Source: Marinobacter halophilus
GTDB lineage: Bacteria > Pseudomonadota > Gammaproteobacteria > Pseudomonadales > Oleiphilaceae
Length of the DNA stretch: 64,000 nucleotides
NCBI RefSeq assembly: GCF_003007685.1
Contig: NZ_PXNN01000017.1
Location: 843,858-907,857, forward strand
Direction of reading: 5' to 3'
The translations under genes were made by a program, and so were the position numbers. How positions within the stretch are numbered: position 1 is the first letter of the stretch; the number at the start of each line of letters is the position of its first letter. The notes beneath the pieces were generated by a model. The model did no database searches and had not been told where the DNA came from. It worked only from the letters and a program-made list of their open reading frames with translations. Below, one piece after another: positions 7,589 through 15,928 of the stretch.

Positions 7589-9349
7589 TCATTCCATGCC
7601 CTGCCGCCATGCCCGGGTTGAACGATCCACCCAGAAGCGCAGCACCCCCTGAATGAGTTTTGCCACGGCACAGGTTGCCGTGATCAGGATGGCCATGGCA
7701 GCCGCAGGGGCGATGTCTCCGGCTTCGTCCATGTTCAACACCGCCACAGACGCCAACTGAGAGTCGTGGCCGTAAAGGAACACAACCGCTGAGACCGTGG
7801 TCATGGCATTCACGAACAGGTATAAGGCCACATCCAGGATCGCGGGCAGGCACAGGGGCAAAGTGACCGTGAAAAGCACCCGCCAGCGGGACGCATTGAG
7901 AGACTCCCCCACTGCCTCGAACTCCTGGTCCAGTTGCTTCAGCGCCGTGACGGCCGTGAGGTGGGAAACTGCGTAGAAGTGCGTGATGGTACAGAGGATC
8001 AGAATGAACAGGGTGCCGTAGATTCCGTTGACCGGGTTGTCCGGATGGTTGAAGAAAAAGATGTAGGACAACCCCAGCACCAGACCAGGCACCGCCAGCG
8101 GCAGGAGTGAGAGAAACTGGAATACGCCGGTCAGCAGCTTGGGTTGTGGCGTCCGTTCCATCAACCAGGCGTTGAAGAAGACCAGTCCCGTTCCGATCAA
8201 CATGGTGCCCAGAGCCATCTTCAGGCTGTTGATGTAAGCACCCCAGCCGCCACCGTCCATCCGGCCAAACTGGTAGTTGTTCAGGCTGAGTTGCAGGTTG
8301 TAGGGCCAGAAAGTAACGAACGAGGCATAAACAGCCATGCCAATGATGGCGAAGATGAACACGATGGTCGGCGTCAGCATCAGCGCTCCAATGGCGTCCC
8401 GCATTCTATCCTGGCGGGGCCTGTAGGGCACTGACCTGGCGGTGAAGCTAGCCGACTGTTTGCGCTGCACATAGCGATCGGCGATAAACGCCAACATGGC
8501 CGGCAACAGCAACAGTACGCTGACCACAGCCCCCATCTCGAACTTTTGCTGCCCGATCACCTGCTTGTAGATGTCTGTGGCGAGTACGTCGAACTGCCCG
8601 CCAATGACTTTGGGCACGCCGAAATCCGTAATCACCAGCGTAAACACAACGAACCCGGCACTCACCAGCCCGTAGCGGGCACCGGGCACTGTTACCGTCC
8701 AGAACGTTCTCCAGGGGCTGGCTTTCAATGCGGTAGCGGCTTCGTAATGACGCCCATCGGCATTGTCCATCGCCGTCAGCAGAATCATCAGGGCGTGAGG
8801 GAACGTCCAGAAACACGAACCCATGATAATGCCAATGGGTCCGTAGATCTCAGCGCCGAACAACCAGCTTTTCAACACGCCCTGGTTGCCGAACAGGTAC
8901 ACCAGGCTGATCGCGGGCAACAGCGACGGCGCCAGAATCGGCAACACCAGAACACCACGAAGCCAACCGGTAAAAGGCAAACGTGTGCGGGTCAACGCCC
9001 AGGCCGCCATAAACGCCAGCGAAACCACAATCACGGTACTAAGCCCGGCCACCCAGAGAGAGTTGAAGAACGCGGATTCGATACCGCCGGAACTCAGATA
9101 GTGAGCAAAGTTCTCCAGCCCGACGAATTCACCGGCCTTGTTCTCGACACTTTTCGAAAGCAGTGTGTAAAGGGGCGCAAGCACCAGCAGGGTCAGAACC
9201 ACACAACCGATTACCAGAAGCAGTGCAAACACCCAACGGTCGGTAAGCCTCCGGCGTAATTCCGCCAGGGTTGGCCAGTTGCGTGTAGCGGGTGTCGAAA
9301 ACGAGGGAGAATCAATCATGGAAGACTTACCAGGGTCAAACACAGACAT
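7589..9349 (-). CDS. phnU2: 2-aminoethylphosphonate ABC transporter permease (double-length)
   Basis: This 586-residue inner-membrane protein has two permease halves in one chain, each with the cytoplasmic coupling (EAA) loop. The loops read YEAATALKASPWRTFWTVTV in the first half and FEAVGESLNASRWRVLFTV in the second. About twelve membrane segments are visible. Length and architecture match the PhnU2 family (TIGR03262) of putative AEP importers, in which one gene replaces the separate phnU and phnV permeases. GGAG lies six bases before ATG 9349. It is 18 bases downstream of the ATPase gene, in one operon with the binding protein. Confidence 0.88.
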   Translation of the reverse strand: MSVFDPGKSSMIDSPSFSTPATRNWPTLAELRRRLTDRWVFALLLVIGCVVLTLLVLAPLYTLLSKSVENKAGEFVGLENFAHYLSSGGIESAFFNSLWVAGLSTVIVVSLAFMAAWALTRTRLPFTGWLRGVLVLPILAPSLLPAISLVYLFGNQGVLKSWLFGAEIYGPIGIIMGSCFWTFPHALMILLTAMDNADGRHYEAATALKASPWRTFWTVTVPGARYGLVSAGFVVFTLVITDFGVPKVIGGQFDVLATDIYKQVIGQQKFEMGAVVSVLLLLPAMLAFIADRYVQRKQSASFTARSVPYRPRQDRMRDAIGALMLTPTIVFIFAIIGMAVYASFVTFWPYNLQLSLNNYQFGRMDGGGWGAYINSLKMALGTMLIGTGLVFFNAWLMERTPQPKLLTGVFQFLSLLPLAVPGLVLGLSYIFFFNHPDNPVNGIYGTLFILILCTITHFYAVSHLTAVTALKQLDQEFEAVGESLNASRWRVLFTVTLPLCLPAILDVALYLFVNAMTTVSAVVFLYGHDSQLASVAVLNMDEAGDIAPAAAMAILITATCAVAKLIQGVLRFWVDRSTRAWRQGME

Positions 9350-9367
9350 TCGGAACTCCGCAAACCG

Positions 9368-10438
9368 TCATGCAGCGAAACAATGCAGGGCGTCGGAGGG
9401 CAGGTTGAGGCAGATACATCCGCCAACACGTAGATCAAGCCGACGCGCGGAACGTGGGTCCACGTCTACGACCAGGTCCAGCTCAATGTCACTCAGGCGA
9501 ATGTGAGTCCGGATAAAAGCGCCAAGATAATCCAGGGCCAGGACCTCCCCTTCCCATTCACCATCCCCGCTGGGTAAGAGGTGAACATCTTCTGGCCGGA
9601 TGGCCAGCTGGATACATCCATCAGCCGCGGGCAACGGTCGAATCAGGTCCAGCTCGCGATTTCCGATCTTCACCCGTTGTCCATTCAGTGGGGAGCTGTC
9701 GATGAAGTTCATGGCGCCGATGAAAGAGGCAACAAACGCCGACGCGGGTTGCTGATAGATGTCCAGGGGTGTTCCGACCTGCTCGATAACGCCGTTATTC
9801 ATAACCACCACACGGTCAGCCATGGCCAGGGCTTCTTCCTGATCGTGGGTCACCATGACAGTGGTAACACCCAGTTGCTTCTGGAGGCTGCGGATCTCGC
9901 TGCGCAGGTGATGGCGCACTTTGGCGTCCAGCGCTGATAGTGGCTCATCGAGCAGCAGCAAGCCCGGCGAGGGCGCCAGGGCGCGTGCCAGGGCAACACG
10001 TTGTTGTTGACCACCGGATAACTGCGCGGGGTATTTGCTGGCCTGATCTTCAAGCCCGACAAGGGCCAGTAGTTCGTCTACCCGGCTGCGGACCTGGGCC
10101 TTCGGCATGCCGATGCTACGCAATCCGTAGGCGATGTTGTCGGTGACCGTCATGTTCGGGAACAGGGCGTAGGATTGGAACACAATGCCGAAGTCACGCT
10201 CCCTGGGCGGTTTCAGGGAGATGTCTGTCTCACCCTGGTGGAGCAGTCCTCCACTCTGGCGCTCAAGCCCTGCGATAATGCGAAGCAGAGTGGTCTTTCC
10301 ACATCCCGATGGCCCGAGGAAACACACCAGCTCACCGGGTTCGATGGTGAGATTGATATCTTTCAGCGCGCAAAAATCGCCGAAGAATTTGTTTACGCCC
10401 TGAATTTCGAGACGACTTCCCTGGGTCTTCTGGCTCAT
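9368..10438 (-). CDS. phnT2: 2-aminoethylphosphonate ABC transporter ATP-binding protein
   Basis: This is an ABC ATPase of about 356 residues. It shows Walker A GPSGCGKTT, Q-loop VFQSYALFPNMTV, signature LSGGQQQRVALARALA, Walker B LLLLDEPLSALD and H-loop VMVTHDQEEAL, then a C-terminal TOBE-like regulatory domain (AIRPEDVHLLP). It powers import by the neighbouring permease at the inner membrane. ATG 10438 was chosen because AGGGGG lies just upstream and the protein then starts MSQKTQGSRLEIQGV; a longer frame exists. A strong stem-loop separates it from the binding-protein gene. Confidence 0.88.
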   Translation of the reverse strand: MSQKTQGSRLEIQGVNKFFGDFCALKDINLTIEPGELVCFLGPSGCGKTTLLRIIAGLERQSGGLLHQGETDISLKPPRERDFGIVFQSYALFPNMTVTDNIAYGLRSIGMPKAQVRSRVDELLALVGLEDQASKYPAQLSGGQQQRVALARALAPSPGLLLLDEPLSALDAKVRHHLRSEIRSLQKQLGVTTVMVTHDQEEALAMADRVVVMNNGVIEQVGTPLDIYQQPASAFVASFIGAMNFIDSSPLNGQRVKIGNRELDLIRPLPAADGCIQLAIRPEDVHLLPSGDGEWEGEVLALDYLGAFIRTHIRLSDIELDLVVDVDPRSARRLDLRVGGCICLNLPSDALHCFAA

Positions 10439-10466
10439 GGTACCCCCTGCTCTTGAATAATCTGGC

Positions 10467-10514
10467 GCGGTGCCCAAAACCGGGCACCGCCTTGGCTTAA
10501 CGGGCTAGTGCCCG
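10467..10514. terminator. Intercistronic stem-loops between binding protein and ATPase genes
   Basis: GCGGTGCCC (10467-10475) pairs perfectly with GGGCACCGC (10482-10490). A second short hairpin, CGGGC/GCCCG, lies at 10501-10514. They follow the binding-protein stop codon. Such structures commonly stabilise the upstream message or partly terminate transcription, so that binding protein is made in excess over membrane components. Confidence 0.6.
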
Positions 10515-10524
10515 CCCAGCCAAC

Positions 10525-11538
10525 TCATTTTGCTTCGGATTTGCCGTCGTAGCGACGCGCCCACTCAGTCAGGATGGCCTCGCGGTTACTGGCAGCCCAA
10601 CCAAAATCGTTGTCGATGATCAGCTCTTCCGCGTTTGCCGGGAAATGCTTCACTGGCTGCGCCACGCCAGGCATCGCCACGATGGCGTAGCCTTCGTTGT
10701 ACATCTCCATGGCCTGACGGGTGATCGACCAGTCGACCAGAGTCTGGGCGGCTTCCATCTTGTCCGTTCCGTCAACAATTGCAGTCGCTTCCACTTCCCA
10801 ACCCAGGCCCTCTGAAGGGAACACCACTTCCAGGGGGGCGCCCTGTTCTTTCAGGCGGGCACCGCGGAAAGCGAAGGAAACGCCGATGGTGGTCTCGCCG
10901 GAAGCCGCCATTTTGCAAGGCTTGGAGCCGGAGTGCGTGTAACGACTGATGTTCTGGTGCAGGCCGTCCATGAATTCCCAACCCTTGTCTTCACCCATCA
11001 TCTGAAGCCAGGCAGAGACGTCCAGGAAGCCGGTACCGGAGGAGTTCGGGTTTGGCATAACCACATGGCCCTGGTAGACCGGTTTAGTCAGGTCCTCCCA
11101 GCTGGTTGGCATGGGCAGGTTGTTTTTCTCAGCCTCAATGGTGTTGACACAGACCGCCGCCATCCAGGCATCCATGCCCACCCAGGAGGGAGTCTCATCA
11201 CGGTCACGGAACTTCAACGACAGCTTTTCAAGCCCTTTCGGCGCATAAGGCGTCAGCATGCCTTCGTTCTTCAGCAACAGCAGGCTTGTACCCGCCAGCC
11301 CCCAAACGACATCCGCCCGAGGATTGTCTTTCTCAGCCAGCAGGCGCGCGGTGATGACACCTGTGGAGTCGCGAACCCAGTTGACCTTGATGTCAGGGTG
11401 GTCTTCATTGAATCGGGCGGCATACTTCTTGAGATCTTCCGCCTCAACCGCGGTGTACACGGTCAGTTCAGTCTGGGCGTTGGCGTTCACGGCCGCCATC
11501 AGGGCGGTCAGGGCCAGGGCTTTTTTCAGGTGTTTCAC
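10525..11538 (-). CDS. phnS2: 2-aminoethylphosphonate ABC transporter periplasmic binding protein
   Basis: This 337-residue protein has a clear Sec signal (MKHLKKALALTALMAAVNANAQ) and the fold of iron/AEP-type class II solute-binding proteins: TELTVYTAVEAEDLKKYAARF, RADVVWGLAGTSLLLL, PNSSGTGFLDVSAWLQ. It matches the TIGR03261 (PhnS2) group in length and context. It captures AEP in the periplasm and delivers it to the permease. It is the first gene of the importer operon. The operator at 11578-11591 lies 40 bases upstream of ATG 11538, and AAGGAG precedes the start. Confidence 0.88.
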   Translation of the reverse strand: MKHLKKALALTALMAAVNANAQTELTVYTAVEAEDLKKYAARFNEDHPDIKVNWVRDSTGVITARLLAEKDNPRADVVWGLAGTSLLLLKNEGMLTPYAPKGLEKLSLKFRDRDETPSWVGMDAWMAAVCVNTIEAEKNNLPMPTSWEDLTKPVYQGHVVMPNPNSSGTGFLDVSAWLQMMGEDKGWEFMDGLHQNISRYTHSGSKPCKMAASGETTIGVSFAFRGARLKEQGAPLEVVFPSEGLGWEVEATAIVDGTDKMEAAQTLVDWSITRQAMEMYNEGYAIVAMPGVAQPVKHFPANAEELIIDNDFGWAASNREAILTEWARRYDGKSEAK

Positions 11539-11577
11539 GCTACTCTCCTTTTAAAGCGTCAGTTCGGTTAGGGTTTC

Positions 11578-11591
11578 TGGTGTATACCAGA
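11578..11591. promoter_or_regulatory. AEP-regulon operator 2 (CTGGTGTATACCAG)
   Basis: A 14-base palindrome, broken only at its centre, upstream of the importer operon. It has the same core as the sites at 5911, 14943, 18372 and 18467, and sits where a promoter for the binding-protein gene is expected. Inferred target of the GntR/UTRA regulator. Confidence 0.75.
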
Positions 11592-11664
11592 TTGACTAAC
11601 AACCACATTAAGGTCATTTGATTGCAAAGACGTGACAGCTCGATGACGTTTCCTTGTCGGATCC

Positions 11665-12492
11665 TCAGGGGCGCTCCCCCGCTGCCAGACGGCGCTCGAT
11701 ATCGCTGATAACGCCCGGCATGTCCTGTATCGAGTCGATGACATAGTGGGCAGCCGATCTCGCCATCACCTGACGACCTCGGGCCAGCAACGCCTCCCGA
11801 TCGCTCTCTGCGAGGGCGTAAAACTGAGCTTCACTCAACCCGACCGAATTACCGGAGGCCACGACGGCCACCGTCCACATGCCCGCGTTCAAACCTTCCT
11901 CAATGCCCGTCCCTGTGTCGTCCACTTTGACGCAGGCCTGCACTGCGCCAATGCCCAGCTCGAGTGCGTTTTGCAGACTCATATGTGGTGCCGGCCGGCC
12001 GGACGGCACTTCCGTCGCCACAACCACGCTTTCCGGCACAAATCCCTGATCCGCGAGCCCGGGCAGCATGACGTTCACCATGTCCCGGCTGTAGCCGGTG
12101 TTCACCCCCAACTTGATGCCTTTTTCCTGAAGCAGATCCTGAAGCGCCAAGGCGCCAGGAATCAGTGTTGTTCGCTCGGCAATCGCCGCAGTCTGAAGGG
12201 GCAGAAATGCCTCGTAGAGGCGGTCGACATCGTTGGCCTCTGGCGCCTTTCCATAGGCCTCAAGCCATTGGCTCCGAATCCTCGGCATCGCCAGCAAACA
12301 GCGGATATGCTCACGCTTTTCCGTCCCCATGGGCTCCCGGGCTTCGGGTTCGGACACATCAATGCCCTCGTTCCGGAACAGTTGGAGAAAAGCCTGAATC
12401 GGTGCCAGTGAACCGAAATCCACGCAGGTTCCGGCCAGGTCCATAATCACCGCTTGCAGAGGACCGGTGTAACGACGGGTGTAGCTGTGCAT
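11665..12492 (-). CDS. phnX: Phosphonoacetaldehyde hydrolase
   Basis: This HAD enzyme of 275 residues cleaves the C-P bond of phosphonoacetaldehyde to acetaldehyde and phosphate, the second step of AEP breakdown. The nucleophile Asp18 lies in VIMDLAGTCVDFG, and Lys59 in EPMGTEKREHIR is the Schiff-base lysine. Their spacing of 41 equals that of characterised PhnX (Asp12/Lys53). Later motifs VNTGYSRDM and VKVDDTGTGIEEG complete the active site. ATG 12492 follows AAGGAAG; a longer frame upstream lacks this. It is cotranscribed with phnW, 31 bases upstream. Confidence 0.93.
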   Translation of the reverse strand: MHSYTRRYTGPLQAVIMDLAGTCVDFGSLAPIQAFLQLFRNEGIDVSEPEAREPMGTEKREHIRCLLAMPRIRSQWLEAYGKAPEANDVDRLYEAFLPLQTAAIAERTTLIPGALALQDLLQEKGIKLGVNTGYSRDMVNVMLPGLADQGFVPESVVVATEVPSGRPAPHMSLQNALELGIGAVQACVKVDDTGTGIEEGLNAGMWTVAVVASGNSVGLSEAQFYALAESDREALLARGRQVMARSAAHYVIDSIQDMPGVISDIERRLAAGERP

Positions 12493-12523
12493 AGCGCTTC
12501 TTCCTTTTGCGATCAGGGTGAGG

Positions 12524-13675
12524 TCAGTGGTTTTCGAGATTGTCTGGCGCAGCAGCCGGAGGGGGTACGGGCACCGGCATCCCCAGCGATTGACAGGCAT
12601 CGGCGATCGCCGCTACCACTGCATCGATTTGCTCGTCATGAAGTTGGCCAATACAGCCGAGCCGGAAGCTCTCGGCGACCGTCAGCTTGCCGGGATAGAT
12701 CAGGAAACCTCGGGCCTTGATGGCCTCGTAAAAACGCGGAAAATCGAAATCCGGGCTGTCTGGAGACAGGAAAGTAGTAATGATCGGAGACAGCCATTCA
12801 TCCGCCAGCAGGGTCTGGAAACCGAGCTCGCGAAGGCCCGCAACCAGTCGGTCGCGGTTTCGGCTGTAGCGGGCGAGACGACCAGCCACGCCGCCCTCGG
12901 CCTCGTGTTCGCGCAGGGCCTGCAAAAAGGCAGCGACCACATGGGTCGGCGGGGTATAACGCCACTGCCCTGACTTTTCCATGTACCGCCATTGGTCATG
13001 CAGATCCAGCGACAAGCTGTGGCACTGCCCTTCGGATTCAGACAACAAGGTCTTATCCACAATGGCAAAGCCGAAACCCGGCACACCTTCAAAGCACTTG
13101 TTGGCCGAGGAAATCAGCGCCGCACAGGGTAATTCCGCCACATTGACCGGCAGCGCACCGAACGCGCTCATGCTGTCGATAATCAAGTGCTTGCCAGCCT
13201 TTTGACAGACCCCGGCGATTTCAGGAATCGGGTTCAGGATGCCCGAACTGGTTTCACAGTGGACCACCACCACCTGGTCGATCTCCGGATGCTGCCGGAG
13301 TGTTCTTTCCACCTCATCGCCCCGCGGCGGATGGTAGTCGCCTTTGTCGATCGCGAGGCATCGCCGGCCCAAGCGATCAAGAATTTTGCTGATCCGCTGT
13401 CCATAGGCCCCGTTCATCAGCACAAGCGTGGTGCTGTTCCGGGGAATCAACGTGCCCAACGTGGCCTCCACTGCAAAGGTGCCACTGCCCTGCATCGGGA
13501 CGCACACGTGACTGTTCTCGCCACCGGCCACACGTAACAGACGTGTGCACACCTCTGCGGTCAGTTGATTGAAGTCGTTATCCCAGGAGCCCCAGTCGTG
13601 CAACATGGCCTGTTTCACGGAAAGACTGGTGGTCAACGGACCAGGGGTAAGCAAATACGGATCGTTCGGGATCAT
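12524..13675 (-). CDS. phnW: 2-aminoethylphosphonate-pyruvate transaminase
   Basis: This PLP-dependent class V aminotransferase of 383 residues converts AEP and pyruvate to phosphonoacetaldehyde and alanine. It opens with [11 protein letters not shown], typical of the family, contains [11 protein letters not shown] and [10 protein letters not shown], and carries the PLP lysine in [15 protein letters not shown] (Lys193, against Lys194 in the Salmonella enzyme). The start at ATG 13675 has GGAG six bases upstream. The C-terminus ends in an unusual Pro/Ala-rich tail. It sits between the flavin oxidoreductase (17 bases upstream) and phnX, in one operon. Confidence 0.94.
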   Translation of the reverse strand: MIPNDPYLLTPGPLTTSLSVKQAMLHDWGSWDNDFNQLTAEVCTRLLRVAGGENSHVCVPMQGSGTFAVEATLGTLIPRNSTTLVLMNGAYGQRISKILDRLGRRCLAIDKGDYHPPRGDEVERTLRQHPEIDQVVVVHCETSSGILNPIPEIAGVCQKAGKHLIIDSMSAFGALPVNVAELPCAALISSANKCFEGVPGFGFAIVDKTLLSESEGQCHSLSLDLHDQWRYMEKSGQWRYTPPTHVVAAFLQALREHEAEGGVAGRLARYSRNRDRLVAGLRELGFQTLLADEWLSPIITTFLSPDSPDFDFPRFYEAIKARGFLIYPGKLTVAESFRLGCIGQLHDEQIDAVVAAIADACQSLGMPVPVPPPAAAPDNLENH

Positions 13676-13692
13676 TGGAGTCTCCAACGGAA

Positions 13693-14925
13693 TTAGCCAG
13701 TGCGTTTTCGGGCTCGTGCCTCAGCACAGCGGTGGATGAAATCAGAATCAAAGGGATCAATGGCGCCAAACCGGTCCAGGCGAAACGGCTCTGGAGTAAC
13801 AAAGGTCGACTGGCCGGATATCAGTTCGCTGATGAATCGACCAATGCCCCCCGACATGCCGATGCCCGCACCGGAACAGCCGGTCGCCGCGATAAAACCC
13901 TCAATGCCGGGCATCGGGCCCAGCAGGTAGAAGCCGTCCGGGGTATAGCTGGAAACGTTGCTGACGTAGTGGGCCAACCGGAGTTCATCCAGCAGGGGAA
14001 GCTGAGACTGCAGCGAGGTGTATCCGCCCTCAAGGGCGCGCTCACCCGCTGGATCGGTATCAAATCGGAAACCCTGCAGACTCTCGGGCAGAGCTGCCGG
14101 GTCGGCAACCACGGCCTGAGTATCCCGAAGGCCGAACAGCAAGCCGCCAACCTCTGGCCTCGCATAGGCGCCGTTGTCGGGCAGTATCGTCATCGGTCCA
14201 TGGGCAGGAATGCGAGCGTCAGGCGCTGATATCCAGTAATGACTGCGCACCGGTGCCATGCCAAGGTGAATACCCACTTGCCTGGCCAGAACCGTACTCC
14301 AGGGGCCAGCGGCATCAACCACCATACCGGCCGTGAGCACTTCACCATGCCCGAGGCGAACGCCCGTTACCCGGCCGCCCTGCATCAGCAAGTTGCTGAC
14401 ACTTTGCTTCAGACGAAACCGAACCCCACGGTGGCGACCCTCAGCGGCATACGCCATGCACAGCGAATAGGGATCTATATAGCCATCGTCCGGCAGCCAG
14501 AGCGCGGCCGTGTCGGGCGTCAAATCAAGCCACGGAGCCAGTTTCATGGCATCCTGCACGGCAATCTGCTCTGCGGTCACACCGGCCTCTGCGGCCCGCA
14601 GGGCCGTCTCTTTAAGCTGGCGCTGCCCGTTTGGTTGAGCAGACACCTGCAGACTACCGACGCTTCTGAGCGGCAATGGCTCATCGCTGGCCTGCCCCAT
14701 TTCCTCAATAGCGCGAAAGGTTTCCATGGCCAGAGCGGTCAAGGCCTGATGCGGACGGATACGGGTAAGAAGCGCAGCGGCGTAGCTGGTGGTCTGCTCT
14801 CCCAGGCCGTGTCGTTCAACCACGATGATGTTGAGACCGGGCAAACGACTTAGGTATCGCGCAATGGCACATCCGAGGATGCCGCCTCCAATAATGACGA
14901 CATCCGGATGATGGGGTGTAGGCAT
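13693..14925 (-). CDS. FAD-dependent oxidoreductase (DAO family) of the AEP operon
   Basis: This 410-residue flavoprotein has an N-terminal dinucleotide fold ([19 protein letters not shown]), the DAO-family middle ([19 protein letters not shown]) and a C-terminal [16 protein letters not shown]. It resembles sarcosine/glycine-oxidase-type enzymes that oxidise secondary amines. It is the first gene of the phnW-phnX operon, with its own operator directly before the ribosome site. Flavin oxidases beside phnWX have been reported to demethylate or deaminate N-methylated AEP, which would feed AEP or phosphonoacetaldehyde into the pathway. That activity is the best guess here, but it is inferred from context. 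Confidence 0.82.
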   Translation of the reverse strand: MPTPHHPDVVIIGGGILGCAIARYLSRLPGLNIIVVERHGLGEQTTSYAAALLTRIRPHQALTALAMETFRAIEEMGQASDEPLPLRSVGSLQVSAQPNGQRQLKETALRAAEAGVTAEQIAVQDAMKLAPWLDLTPDTAALWLPDDGYIDPYSLCMAYAAEGRHRGVRFRLKQSVSNLLMQGGRVTGVRLGHGEVLTAGMVVDAAGPWSTVLARQVGIHLGMAPVRSHYWISAPDARIPAHGPMTILPDNGAYARPEVGGLLFGLRDTQAVVADPAALPESLQGFRFDTDPAGERALEGGYTSLQSQLPLLDELRLAHYVSNVSSYTPDGFYLLGPMPGIEGFIAATGCSGAGIGMSGGIGRFISELISGQSTFVTPEPFRLDRFGAIDPFDSDFIHRCAEARARKRTG

Positions 14926-14942
14926 GGTAGTTCCTCGCTCAT

Positions 14943-14956
14943 CTGGTATAGACCAG
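14943..14956. promoter_or_regulatory. AEP-regulon operator 3 (CTGGTATAGACCAG)
   Basis: Palindrome ending 17 bases upstream of the flavin oxidoreductase start, overlapping the region between promoter and ribosome site (GAGGAA). It controls the oxidoreductase-phnW-phnX operon if the GntR/UTRA protein is the repressor. Confidence 0.75.
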
Positions 14957-15023
14957 TTTGACGAGGGACTGTGACGGTTTTATGAAGACCTGATGACAGC
15001 CAGGAGACGATCTACCGGGGCGG

Positions 15024-15752
15024 TCAGCTCACTTCAACCTGAATACTCAAGGCATCGTGCAGCCAGAACTCTTCATCGAACTCGATAAAGCCTCCCTGCC
15101 CGTCCTGACTGCACCGGGTGACATAGAGCCCTGCGGTGCCGGCCGTTACACCGATGGCACTCGCCTGAGGATCCACCAGCGCCGTGGGATACATCTCAAT
15201 CCGCTTACCCTTCAATTCTACCCCGTACTGCTCCCGAAGAAGCTTCCAGAGCGAACGGTTGAAATCGTATGTCTCAATGCCTGGCAAGCGGGTCGCATTC
15301 AGGTAAATGTTCTCCACCAGTACTGGTCGGCCATCAATCTGACGGCGCCGACGAAGCAAGATCACCGGATCGCCCACAGCCAGGCCGGTTTTTGTGGCAA
15401 GCCAGGGGTTGGCCTCAGTCGCCGTCACATCGAGGGTTTCGGTTTCGGGCACTCGCCCCTGAGCGGTAACGTTGTCTGAAAAACTGTAATCGTGCGTTGG
15501 CTTGTAGATCAGCCTGGGCGGGGAAACAAACCAGCCACGACGATTGGAGCGGTAGATCTTTCCTTCGGCTTCCAGTTGCGCGAGTGCGAGACGGGTGGTG
15601 ACGCGGGTCGTTCCATATTCTTCGGCCAGGATTCGCTCGGAAGGTAGCCGGGTATTCGGGGTCAGCACCCCCTTGTCGATCTGACCCGCCAACTGATCTC
15701 GCACCTTCAGATAAAGCGGTAAGGTACCCTCCACAAACGCTTGCTGCTGCAT
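15024..15752 (-). CDS. phnR: GntR family regulator with UTRA domain (PhnR-like)
   Basis: This 242-residue regulator has a GntR winged helix at residues about 12-80 (LYLKVRDQLAGQIDKG, LPSERILAEEYGTTRVTTRL) and a UTRA ligand-binding domain (ENIYLNATRLPGIETYDF and QASAIGV). UTRA-type GntR proteins sense small metabolites; those next to phn genes (PhnR) respond to AEP-pathway compounds. It lies upstream of, and on the same strand as, the catabolic operon. No consensus operator is visible directly before its own start. It is the natural candidate for binding the five palindromes in this locus. The symbol rests on context and family. Confidence 0.8.
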   Translation of the reverse strand: MQQQAFVEGTLPLYLKVRDQLAGQIDKGVLTPNTRLPSERILAEEYGTTRVTTRLALAQLEAEGKIYRSNRRGWFVSPPRLIYKPTHDYSFSDNVTAQGRVPETETLDVTATEANPWLATKTGLAVGDPVILLRRRRQIDGRPVLVENIYLNATRLPGIETYDFNRSLWKLLREQYGVELKGKRIEMYPTALVDPQASAIGVTAGTAGLYVTRCSQDGQGGFIEFDEEFWLHDALSIQVEVS

Positions 15753-15864
15753 ACTCCGCTCCTGTCACCCACAAAACCTGCCACGCTAAGCCGGCACTGT
15801 GACGACAGTATGACAGAGCACAGGCGAAGGGCGTAAGTTCCTGAACCTGGTGCCTTAAAACAAG

Positions 15865-15896
15865 AAACCCCGGGCCACATCTGCGGCCCGGGGTTT
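15865..15896 (-). terminator. Rho-independent terminator
   Basis: AAACCCCGGGCC (15865-15876) pairs with GGCCCGGGGTTT (15885-15896) around an eight-base loop, giving a 12-bp perfect stem. On the minus strand it follows the phosphoesterase gene and is succeeded by a T-rich run (TTGTTTTAAG). It isolates that gene from phnR. Confidence 0.85.
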
Positions 15897-15928
15897 CAGT
15901 CTGTTGCTTTTCAATGAGCAGAGATCGC

